DNA from: Leptospirales bacterium
GTDB lineage: Bacteria > Spirochaetota > Leptospiria > Leptospirales > Leptospiraceae
Length of the DNA stretch: 64,000 nucleotides
NCBI GenBank assembly: GCA_013297885.1
Contig: JAAFIR010000008.1
Location: 62,001 to 126,000, forward strand
Reading direction: 5' to 3'
The notes beneath the pieces are model-generated. The model saw nothing but the letters and a program-made list of their open reading frames with translations. It did not search any database and was not told where the DNA came from. A program made the position numbers and the translations under genes. Position 1 is the first letter of the stretch. The number at the start of each line of letters is the position of its first letter. Positions 57,400 to 64,000 of this stretch are shown one piece after another.

Positions 57400-57412
57400 T
57401 TATTGAAATTGG

Positions 57413-58246
57413 ATGGAAAAAGACACAATCCTATATGTTCTAACAAAATCAAAAGAGTTTTTAGAACAAAAATTAATCCCAAACCCTAGACTAGATACTG
57501 AAATTCTACTCTCAAATTTATTAAATCTTCCAAGAATCAAATTGTATTCCAACTTTGATAAAATTCTCACTGAAGAAGAAAAAGATAATTATCGTTCTAG
57601 AATTAAAAAACGTGCTGAACATTTTCCTGTTTCGTATATAGTAAATAAAAAAGATTTTTATAAATCAACTTTTTTTGTAAACGAATCTGTTTTAATTCCG
57701 AGACCTGAAACTGAAGAATTAGTGGAATGGTTTTTAAAAGAAAATTTGGTAAATCAAAAAATTTTAGATTTAGGTTCAGGTTCTGGTTGTATTGGGATAA
57801 CTGTGAAATTAGAAAAGCCTTCTGTAGAAGTTTATTTTTCTGATATATCTAAAGAAGCATTAGAAGTTACAAAAAAAAATTATGATGAAATTATTAAATC
57901 TGAAGAGCAAGTTTTTTTTGAATCAGATTTCTGCGAAAGTTTAATTGGAACATTTGATTTTATTATTTCAAATCCTCCTTATATTTCAATTGAAGAAAAA
58001 AAAACAATTATGAAAGAAGTGCTAGATTTCGAACCACACTTGGCATTATTTGTTGAAGATTTTCATTCATTTCACAAAAAATTATTAAGCTCCGCAAAAT
58101 CAAAGTTAAACGAAAACGGAAAAATTTATCTTGAAACAAATCCTTTATTTATTGATGATTTAGTTGAAATTGGAAAAGAGTTTTTTCAGAATTTTGAAAT
58201 CAAAAAAGATTATTCAGGGAAAAATAGATTTATAAAATTTTATTAG
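57413..58246 (+). CDS. prmC: Peptide chain release factor glutamine methyltransferase
   Basis: PrmC methylates the glutamine of the GGQ motif in release factors. The 277 residues carry NPRLDTEILLSNLL, VSYIVNKKDFYKSTFFVNES, LIPRPETEELVEWFL, SAM motif ILDLGSGSGCIGITVKLE and the catalytic NPPY at 187-190 (FIISNPPYIS). The last 40 codons recur as a diverged copy at 63063-63188. It converges with the next minus-strand gene, overlapping four bases. Confidence 0.94.
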   Translation: MEKDTILYVLTKSKEFLEQKLIPNPRLDTEILLSNLLNLPRIKLYSNFDKILTEEEKDNYRSRIKKRAEHFPVSYIVNKKDFYKSTFFVNESVLIPRPETEELVEWFLKENLVNQKILDLGSGSGCIGITVKLEKPSVEVYFSDISKEALEVTKKNYDEIIKSEEQVFFESDFCESLIGTFDFIISNPPYISIEEKKTIMKEVLDFEPHLALFVEDFHSFHKKLLSSAKSKLNENGKIYLETNPLFIDDLVEIGKEFFQNFEIKKDYSGKNRFIKFY

Positions 58247-59493
58247 CTTTTAAGCAAATTTTGGGTAATAAAATCCATGTCTTTTATAAAATAACCATCA
58301 TAATGTTTTCTGTTTTCAATATGCCAATTATAATTTGCATTTTCTTCCCCAAAATCTTGTTCTCGAATAAAAGCTTCAATAGTGAGTTCATAGTAATTTA
58401 GAGTTCTCAGATGATAAATACATTTTAGTTGGATTTTTGGAATAACCACACGATTTTCTTGAATTAATTTATATAACATCGACTTCCCAAGTTCTATCAA
58501 TTCTTTTATTTCATAAAATTTTTTAAGAAGAATATGATCTTCAATCAATTTAAAATGATGTAAAAATTTTAAATATTGGTATTCAATTTTATAAAGAGGC
58601 TCGTCTTCAGTTTTTGGAGAAATTTTATTCAAACATTCTTCAGATTTAATTATAGCATTTTCTCTATCAGTTGAATTTAATTCTTTAAACTGGGTTGCAT
58701 TAAAATTGCTTAAACCAATACTTCCATACACTCTGAGTTCTAATAATCTAAATTGTTTTTTTAAATCAGGATTTTCTTCTTCTAAAATAAACTTTCTTAA
58801 TTTATCAAGTATAGTTTCGGCTTTTGAATAACATTCCATTTTTAATTTTTGGTCAGCAATTCCAAAACCTCTGTTTTCAATATCTCGAATCCAAGAAGCA
58901 TAATCTGCTAAAAAAAATATTTGGTAAAATGCTTCAAATAATTTAATTCTTTTTTCAATTTGTAAAAAAAGTTTTTCATTTCTTGATTTCATTTTTTTGT
59001 ATTCAGGAAAAATTTCATAATGTAAAGTTTCAAAATTTTCTTTTGAAGATAAATTATTGTATTCATTTTCAAAATAAGTTTTTGATTTTTTGGCTAATCT
59101 TTCTTCGATATTTCTGTTTTCATAAAGATTAACCCATTTTGACCAATACTTATCTTCTTTATTTTCTTTTATTTTTTCTAAAATTAGTTCAGAATGATTT
59201 TTTTTATTGATAGTGTGATTATAAAATGGATGAATTAAATTAAAATATTCTTTATAAGAATCACCAGCCAAAATTATATATTTTATAACTGGCAAATATT
59301 TATCAGGAATTTTTTTTTTCACAATATTTAATTTTATTGTTCCAGTTACAGTTTTATCAAAAAATCCACCAATTAATTTGTACAATGCTTCTTTATTGAG
59401 TCCAATTTTTTCAGCTGTATCAGATAATAATTTATAATATTTACTGTAATTGTACATATTAATTTTCATACTTTCGGAATTATTTTTTTTCAT
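58243..59493 (-). CDS. Hypothetical helical protein (416 aa)
   Basis: There is no signal peptide or membrane segment. The N terminus (YNYSKYYKLLSDTAEKIGLN then KEALYKLIGGFFDKTVTGT) could be a helix-turn-helix-like or capping region. The rest is rich in Lys, Glu, Tyr and Leu with long predicted helices, reminiscent of TPR-like helical repeats but without a clear period. I do not recognise it. It is isolated, and lies in the segment bounded by the two prmC 3' ends. Confidence 0.65.
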   Translation of the reverse strand: MKKNNSESMKINMYNYSKYYKLLSDTAEKIGLNKEALYKLIGGFFDKTVTGTIKLNIVKKKIPDKYLPVIKYIILAGDSYKEYFNLIHPFYNHTINKKNHSELILEKIKENKEDKYWSKWVNLYENRNIEERLAKKSKTYFENEYNNLSSKENFETLHYEIFPEYKKMKSRNEKLFLQIEKRIKLFEAFYQIFFLADYASWIRDIENRGFGIADQKLKMECYSKAETILDKLRKFILEEENPDLKKQFRLLELRVYGSIGLSNFNATQFKELNSTDRENAIIKSEECLNKISPKTEDEPLYKIEYQYLKFLHHFKLIEDHILLKKFYEIKELIELGKSMLYKLIQENRVVIPKIQLKCIYHLRTLNYYELTIEAFIREQDFGEENANYNWHIENRKHYDGYFIKDMDFITQNLLKS

Positions 59494-59647
59494 GTTTCAC
59501 CGTCTAGAGAAGTTGAATTATCAAGTTAAATAGTGGGTATATAAAAAGTATACCACATAATTTCTTTAGTAAACTCGAATAATCAATATTATTGTTTATA
59601 AAAAAATTCAAATATTCATTATAACAAATTATATTCAAGGAGAATTT

Positions 59648-60040
59648 ATGGGAAAAATAATTTTATTAATTTTAGTTTTATTTTTAGAATCTTGTAGCAC
59701 AAGAATTGGAGATTTTACAGTCATCTCTACAAGAAATTCAAATATCAAAAACTGGAAAAGGGCACCAGATAGAGTGGAAGGAAGTAGCTGTTCTTATTGG
59801 TTATTATTTTTTAAATTAAAAGGTTGGGATTTAAAAGATGCAATTGAAGATGCGGTTGATACTTACAACAAACAAAGAAAAACAAATGCAAATTATGAAT
59901 CTTTAATTGATCCAAAACTTAGTAGCTCTTGGTTCACAATTCTTTTATTCACTCGTTCCTGTATTTATGCTGAAGGAACTCCAAGCGATTCTTGGTATGA
60001 AACAACCGAAAGAGAAGATCAAATCAAAAAAGGAAACTAA
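59648..60040 (+). CDS. Small lipoprotein
   Basis: The 130-residue protein has a lipobox (LVLFLESCST), then RIGDFTVISTRNSNIKNWKR, a cysteine in EGSSCSYWLLFF, and GWDLKDAIEDAVDTYNKQRK. The order (CSTRIGDFTVISTRN, then Asp-Ala-Ile-Glu-Asp-Ala helix, later a YAEGTPSD segment) recalls a lipoprotein family widespread in Gram-negatives, function unknown. It starts after a good AAGGAG site. The next gene's ATG follows two bases after the stop. Confidence 0.72.
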   Translation: MGKIILLILVLFLESCSTRIGDFTVISTRNSNIKNWKRAPDRVEGSSCSYWLLFFKLKGWDLKDAIEDAVDTYNKQRKTNANYESLIDPKLSSSWFTILLFTRSCIYAEGTPSDSWYETTEREDQIKKGN

Positions 60041-60042
60041 TC

Positions 60043-60477
60043 ATGAAAACAATTTTACAAACATTACTTTTATTCTGCATTATCTCAACTCACTTAAATT
60101 CACAAGCAAAAGATACACCTGATTTTTATGGAGATTGGACTTTGGTATCTTCATCAATTGATGGTGTAAAGTTTGAAATCAAAGGTTCATTTACAGAAAC
60201 ATATGATTATGATTCTATGGAATCGATTAATAATGGAAGTCTATCCCATAATGAAACAGTTATTACTTCAAACTGTATTGTAAAGTATCAAATTGAACGT
60301 AAAAATAAAAAACGATTTATTCAAACTATTTTATCTCATACAGGTTCAGATTGTGCTGCTTATACTGACGGAGATTCTATGATAGTAGATTATTCTGTAT
60401 CTGGAGATATAATGACTCAAACAATTTTTATGAATAACTCAAAAATTGTTTCTAAATACAAAAGAAATTATCGTTAA
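60043..60477 (+). CDS. Secreted lipocalin-like small protein
   Basis: The signal peptide (MKTILQTLLLFCIISTHLNS) precedes a mature domain with FYGDWTLVSSSIDGVKFEIK, resembling the opening strand and G-x-W motif of lipocalin-like folds. Two cysteines (SNCIVKYQI and GSDCAAYTD) may bond. It is 144 residues and co-transcribed with the preceding lipoprotein gene. The fold is inferred from the pattern; its ligand is unknown. Confidence 0.6.
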   Translation: MKTILQTLLLFCIISTHLNSQAKDTPDFYGDWTLVSSSIDGVKFEIKGSFTETYDYDSMESINNGSLSHNETVITSNCIVKYQIERKNKKRFIQTILSHTGSDCAAYTDGDSMIVDYSVSGDIMTQTIFMNNSKIVSKYKRNYR

Positions 60478-60570
60478 GTAGTGATGAAAAATATCAAACC
60501 AAAATGTAAATTGAAAAATCAAATTTGAAAACTTTAAATAAAATTCAAACTTTCAAAAAAAGGAGACTAT

Positions 60571-60717
60571 ATGTCAAACGATAACAAAAAAATCGACCCA
60601 AAAGACAATCAAGCAAATCAACAAAATCCAAATAAAGGAACATCAGGGACTAACAAACAATATGACCAAGCAAAAGGAAATACTGGTAAACAGCAAAATC
60701 CAAATCAGAAGAAGTAA
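60571..60717 (+). CDS. Small Asn/Gln/Lys-rich disordered protein (48 aa)
   Basis: The ATG follows a strong ribosome-binding site (AAAGGAGA). The product MSNDNKKIDPKDNQANQQNP continues with NKGTSGTNKQYDQAKGNTGK and ends QQNPNQKK. It has no hydrophobic core and looks intrinsically disordered, like small stress or hydrophilin-type proteins. A family A repeat starts five bases after its stop. Confidence 0.6.
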   Translation: MSNDNKKIDPKDNQANQQNPNKGTSGTNKQYDQAKGNTGKQQNPNQKK

Positions 60718-60722
60718 AGTTT

Positions 60723-60840
60723 GGGCGAATTTTTTCTCACCTAATTCTCCTTAGCCGTTAAAATTGATTTGAGTTGAGTGAGAAAAAAACCCGCTTTCAG
60801 CTACTTCGCTTTGCGAACCGCTTCAATCGGTTTCGCTAGT
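60723..60840 (+). repeat. Family A structured repeat, copy A9
   Basis: GGGCGAA leads to an outer stem TTTTTTCTCAC / GTGAGAAAAAA, the block CCCGCTTTCAGCTAC, a minimal inner hairpin TTCGC-ttt-GCGAA, and the closing block CCGCTTCAATCGGTTTCGCTAGT. This is the most compact full copy and a good reference for the consensus. Confidence 0.9.
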
Positions 60841-60901
60841 ATTGAGAAATTTAACTTTAACAAAAAAAATTATTTGAATTAAATTAAATTTTTCAATTCA
60901 A

Positions 60902-61016
60902 AGCGGAGCTGCAAAAGAGATTGAAACGGGGTCAATATTTTGAATCTTTGGATTGGGGCTTCAAGGAAGAATATTTCACAAAATATTGACCAGAGTTGAA
61001 AGCTCGTTTTTTGAAG
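60902..61016 (-). repeat. Family A structured repeat, copy A10
   Basis: Plus-strand order is GAGATTGAAACGGG, an inner stem GTCAATATTTTG / CAAAATATTGAC, CAGAGTTGAAAGCTCG and TTTTTTGAAGCC. The loop contains GGGCTTCAAGG, which could instead pair with the outer arm. The outer closing arm is not seen nearby. It lies 60 bases after copy A9 in opposite orientation. From 61017 to 61307 there is only a hairpin TTCCCT-ctc-AGGGAA (61159-61173) and no supported gene. Confidence 0.7.
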
Positions 61017-61307
61017 CCATCTTTCGGGCTGCAAAAATTTGCCAAAAAAAAATATACAACGATACTCCTGCTAAACGATAGTATTTCGTCACTTCTACTT
61101 TTGAATAATAAAATTTTGGGTGATCTCAAAACAAATCACTGCTCAGTTCCAGCTCCCATTCCCTCTCAGGGAAGGGGACTAATCAGAAAAATTCTTCTAT
61201 CCAAATCAATTTGGGGTTAGGTGAAAATCCTTTTCCCTGTCCATCTCTTTCGCTTTGTTAAGGCCCATCTAAACTCTCCTTCATTCTCATGCTAACGGTT
61301 TAAGTAA

Positions 61308-62447
61308 CTAATTTCGAAACACAGCTAATATTTCTGCTGGAGTAAGCACTCTGTTCCAAATGGAAACTTCAGATACAGAGCCATTTATAAACTCAGTTGG
61401 TGTAACGGCAGCTGACCCACCAATTACAGCGAAAGAAAGATTTGTAGCAGGTACGGTCGGTTGTTCTGTAATAATGCGATTAGTTCCATTAAAATAAATA
61501 TTTATGGATGTAGAGGAAGTTAAACTACCACAATAAAAATTCCATGCTCCTACAATTAATTCGGTAGAAGGAATAATAACATAAGAATCAAATGGAGAAG
61601 TAGGAGAGCCTGTGAATATCATTACTCTTCTTTCAAGATTAACTCTTAATATCGAAAACTGTTGGTCTGCTACAGCTGCTCCATAAGAGATAATGCGATG
61701 TGTTCCGCTGAGTGTATCAAACCTAGACCAAGCACAAACGGTTCTGTTTGAACTTGCAGCAGGTAAACCAGCCACACTAAATGTCAAATATTGATTTGTC
61801 CCATTTAATAAAAAAGCATTATTTGCAACACCAAATCTATCTGTTGTAGTTAATGTTGGAGTATTAACAGCAGATACGTTTGCATTGTTTATCCTCTCCC
61901 CTGTTGCAAGTGGTGTTGCATCTAGTGGTATAAATCTCAGTAGTCCGTTTAAAAGTGCTGCTCTTTCAGCTGTGTTTGTATCTGTTGTTCCTGCACTGTC
62001 TCTTGCTCTCACCACATAATAATTATTTGTGTTCGCAGTAATTCCAGTGATTGTTGCAGTTGTGACATTGTTTACTGTTAGAACTGGGGTTGTGAAAACT
62101 TGTGCTCCAGAAGTTGCTGAACGATAAATATTGTATTCCATGTTCCCAGCAGAAGTGCTTGTGGCTGCAGTCCATCTCAGCTCCACTGAAGTTGCAGATA
62201 GAATTCTTAAATTGCTCACTCCAGCAAAAGTGATTGTGGAAGCCTGAGTGCCTGTTCCAGTACCTGTCGCAGTTCCTGTTCCCGTGCCAGTTGCAGTTCC
62301 AGTTGGAGTTGAAGCTACTTGATTTGGTCTAATTAAGTTTGGGATAAAATAACCAAGTGGATTGCAAGTAGAATCCAAAACTGAACAAGGTGGATTGATT
62401 TTGCAATTGAATATTAAAATAAAAAAGCAGAAGAAAATATTTTTCAT
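61308..62447 (-). CDS. Lipoprotein with FN3-like and LamG-like domains
   Basis: The lipobox is near ILIFNCKINPP. A low-complexity linker of Thr-Gly-Ala repeats (TPTGTATGTGTG) at about 47-67 is followed by a fibronectin type III-like domain (SNLRILSATSVELRWTAATS to about 160). A concanavalin-like LamG domain follows (FLLNGTNQYLTFSV, TVCAWSRFDTLSG, IINGSVSEVSIWNRVLTPAE-type end, here FINGSVSEVSIWN). It resembles surface-exposed leptospiral adhesin-like lipoproteins. Its base composition looks GC-richer than its neighbours, and the linker is coded by near-identical 6-12 base units. Confidence 0.85.
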   Translation of the reverse strand: MKNIFFCFFILIFNCKINPPCSVLDSTCNPLGYFIPNLIRPNQVASTPTGTATGTGTGTATGTGTGTQASTITFAGVSNLRILSATSVELRWTAATSTSAGNMEYNIYRSATSGAQVFTTPVLTVNNVTTATITGITANTNNYYVVRARDSAGTTDTNTAERAALLNGLLRFIPLDATPLATGERINNANVSAVNTPTLTTTDRFGVANNAFLLNGTNQYLTFSVAGLPAASSNRTVCAWSRFDTLSGTHRIISYGAAVADQQFSILRVNLERRVMIFTGSPTSPFDSYVIIPSTELIVGAWNFYCGSLTSSTSINIYFNGTNRIITEQPTVPATNLSFAVIGGSAAVTPTEFINGSVSEVSIWNRVLTPAEILAVFRN

Positions 62448-62619
62448 TAACCCAAAAAGTTTGTTTAATTATTTTGTGCAATTAATTTTTTTTAGGAAAA
62501 ATAAAATTTGTAAATAAATTATTAAGAGAAAATTATAGTTTAAAATCTGTCCGATATATCCAATACAATTTCTAATGAATTTATTTTTATATCTCTAATT
62601 AAAATTTTTGGAGATATTT

Positions 62620-63063
62620 ATGGCATTAAAACAAGCATCGGTAAAACAAATTCGTTCTGCTGAACTTATAAGAGAACATTCTTATATTGTAATAACTATG
62701 TGCTATTACCCCCGTGGTTTAAAAAAAGAGTTAAGAGATGAATATAGGTCTGATCTTGCACCAGATCGTTTGCTATTTAAAGAATTTAAAGATTACCAAA
62801 AAAAAATTGGTCATGAAGAAGCTTTTGTAAAATCAAACTATGAAAATAAATTTTCTCTTAATGAAAATGCACTTCAACATTTAAAAGAATTGAGTGAATT
62901 AAGCAAAATAAAAGATGTATATTTAGTTTGTCAATGTGAGGTAGGTAAAAAATGCCATCGAGAAATGCTTCTTCTTACTGCAGAAAAATTATTTGGTGCA
63001 AAAATTGATTTTATATATCACAGTTATTCAAATTATTTAGATAGTATTTTTAGATCCTATTAA
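62620..63063 (+). CDS. DUF488 family protein
   Basis: The ATG at 62620 follows a GGAG site. The 147-residue protein has MCYYPRGLKKELRDEYRSDL, APDRLLFKEFKDY and VYLVCQCEVGKKCHREMLLL, the last matching the Cys/His end motif (C-x-E-...-CHR) of DUF488 proteins. Their role is unclear, with suggestions of nucleic-acid or stress-linked function. A diverged copy of the prmC tail follows directly. Confidence 0.82.
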   Translation: MALKQASVKQIRSAELIREHSYIVITMCYYPRGLKKELRDEYRSDLAPDRLLFKEFKDYQKKIGHEEAFVKSNYENKFSLNENALQHLKELSELSKIKDVYLVCQCEVGKKCHREMLLLTAEKLFGAKIDFIYHSYSNYLDSIFRSY

Positions 63064-63188
63064 AAATTTATTTAGAAACAAATCCACTTTTTATGGAAGA
63101 TTTAGTAATTTTCGGAAAAGAATTTTTCCAGAATTATCAAATCAAAAAAGATTATTCAGGTAAAAATAGATTTGTAAAATTTTATTGA
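63063..63188 (+). pseudogene. Fragment of a second prmC (last 40 codons)
   Basis: The frame reads KIYLETNPLFMEDLVIFGKE then FFQNYQIKKDYSGKNRFVKF and Y-stop. Of these residues, 33 of 40 match the end of the intact prmC at 58246. The first codon overlaps the DUF488 stop and there is no start or upstream prmC sequence. It lies about 4.9 kb from the intact gene, in the same orientation, and bounds the segment between them. Confidence 0.85.
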
Positions 63189-63237
63189 ATGATTTTTTTT
63201 CATTTACAAAAATTGGATTTAAAAATTAAATTTGTTT

Positions 63238-63675
63238 ATGAACAAAATCATTTCTATTTTATTAATTCTATTTTCCTTAGAAGCAAAAATTCAAAATAAA
63301 CCTGATTTGAAAAAAAAACAATCAGCTAATAAAGAAAAAAAGTTAGATTGTTCAGCATTTTTAAAAGGAAATTTTGAAAGTTATGATGAAAAAGGAAATC
63401 TAGAAGGTAAAATTTTTCGAGATGGAAAATGTTCTTATTATGAAGATAAAACGACAGATTTAAAAATGAAATCAGAATTGATTTATGATAAAAACTTAAA
63501 TTGTAAAATTTCAATAAAAAAAATTCAAATAGAAAGTTCCACATTATCAGATGAACAAAAGACTTTAATCAAAAATTTTATTCCTACTGAAGAGATTTAT
63601 AAAATTGATAAAGATAAAGCTTATTTCAGAGGTATTAATTGTGACTGTAAAGGTTATTATAAAAAAATCAATTGA
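63238..63675 (+). CDS. Small secreted protein
   Basis: Starting at ATG 63238 (MNKIISILLILFSLEAK), the 145-residue protein has a short signal peptide and a lysine-rich N-terminal stretch. A cysteine-containing domain follows (LDCSAFLKGNFESYDEKGNL, RDGKCSYYED, NLNCKISIKK, INCDCKGYYKKIN). The five cysteines may form disulfides. Phrases such as SYDEKGNLEGKIFRDGKCSY recall MORN-like or YD-type hairpins. The family is not recognised. Its stop overlaps the next gene's start. Confidence 0.6.
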   Translation: MNKIISILLILFSLEAKIQNKPDLKKKQSANKEKKLDCSAFLKGNFESYDEKGNLEGKIFRDGKCSYYEDKTTDLKMKSELIYDKNLNCKISIKKIQIESSTLSDEQKTLIKNFIPTEEIYKIDKDKAYFRGINCDCKGYYKKIN

Positions 63676-64000
63676 AAAAGTTTTTATTCTTTTTAGTCAT
63701 TTTAATCATCACAAATCATTTATTTTATAAATATTTACTTACTTATACTGAAAAAACTTCTTATATTTGGTCTGAAATAAATAATCGAGAAATTCCAGTT
63801 GGCGAGTATGATTTATTAATATTAGGTGATAGCCAAGTGATGAGTGGAATTCATCCACTGAAACTCTCAAATGAAACAAATCTAAAAATTTTATTTTACC
63901 CAAGACCATCTGAACAGGTAGAAGGAATTTATTTTCATTTAAAAAATTTTTATAAAAAAGGGTTTAAGTTTAAAAAGATTTTAGTAAATTTTTCTGAAAT
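63672..64000 (+). CDS. DUF1574-like / SGNH-type protein, truncated by the window edge
   Basis: The frame starts at TTG overlapping the previous stop (TTGA). The N terminus is a membrane anchor (KKFLFFLVILIITNHLFYKY). Then YDLLILGDSQVMSGIHPLKL contains the GDS block of SGNH-type hydrolases, in the arrangement typical of leptospiral DUF1574 proteins found near acyltransferases. It runs open to the end of the window, so only about 109 residues are visible. Confidence 0.65.
   Translation, partial: MKKFLFFLVILIITNHLFYKYLLTYTEKTSYIWSEINNREIPVGEYDLLILGDSQVMSGIHPLKLSNETNLKILFYPRPSEQVEGIYFHLKNFYKKGFKFKKILVNFSE

Noticed and set aside
60932-61220. Small frames of 65-74 residues on both strands near copy A10
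   Set aside because: They are made of repeat sequence and its flank, with no ribosome-binding site or protein-like composition.

Overview
The window looks like chromosomal DNA of a very AT-rich spirochaete of the family Leptospiraceae. The best marker is a flagellar sheath protein of the FcpA type at 56441-57343, a family I know only from leptospires. It is supported by paired SpoIIE-type phosphatases, a DUF1574-type protein at the right edge, many lipoproteins, and an aerobic heme A pathway. By eye the GC content is well under 35%, lower than in the cultured Leptospira I know. TGA, TAG and TAA all end intact genes, so the code is standard.

Layout. 1-3150: two paralogous lipoproteins, a MOSC protein whose start is damaged, and an IS3-type transposase remnant. 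3420-11550: a type III-A CRISPR-Cas operon (cas6, cas10, csm2, csm3, csm4, csm5 and a CARF gene). Every gene after cas6 has a frameshift, stop codon or truncation, and no cas1, cas2 or CRISPR array is visible. An intact pair of small genes (DUF6883-like and DUF4926-like) sits between csm4 and csm5. 11587-13493: three tRNAs, a small membrane protein and a degenerate nucleotide-cyclase-like protein. 13963-18189: gatC, gatA, hisF and a sodium/solute symporter, tightly overlapping. 18476-20401: two paralogous predicted outer-membrane proteins. 20722-23652: hslO, aroE, a transketolase N-terminal half and a membrane protein. 23702-27656: tRNA-Thr, tRNA-Tyr followed by a short insert bounded by a copy of the tRNA end, then a minimal ethanolamine operon (permease, eutB, eutC) on the minus strand.

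28001-35669 (minus strand): a PhoD-like phosphatase, an SDR, an aldo/keto reductase, two SpoIIE phosphatases and an ICMT-like methyltransferase. 35697-41825: a surface-glycan locus with a NusG-family regulator, GDP-fucose synthase, glycosyltransferases, a methyltransferase and an RgpF-family protein, followed by a convergent cyclopropane-synthase-like gene. 43094-49766: a region of secreted and membrane proteins dominated by a 1407-residue caspase-like repeat protein. 50154-53289: two MaoC-type dehydratases, an ankyrin protein, ctaA and ctaB, overlapping end to end. 53286-56227 (minus): mqnA, DUF2007, a MotA-like membrane protein and a nucleoside transporter. 56441-58246: fcpA and prmC. 58243-64000: secreted proteins and lipoproteins, a second copy of the prmC 3' end, and a truncated DUF1574-like gene.

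Across the window, ten intergenic copies of one structured repeat (family A) keep two conserved blocks while both stem sequences change from copy to copy with pairing preserved. A second hairpin-rich family (B) has two clear copies. These repeats, and the broken but still readable type III operon with its intact two-gene insert, are the most unusual content.
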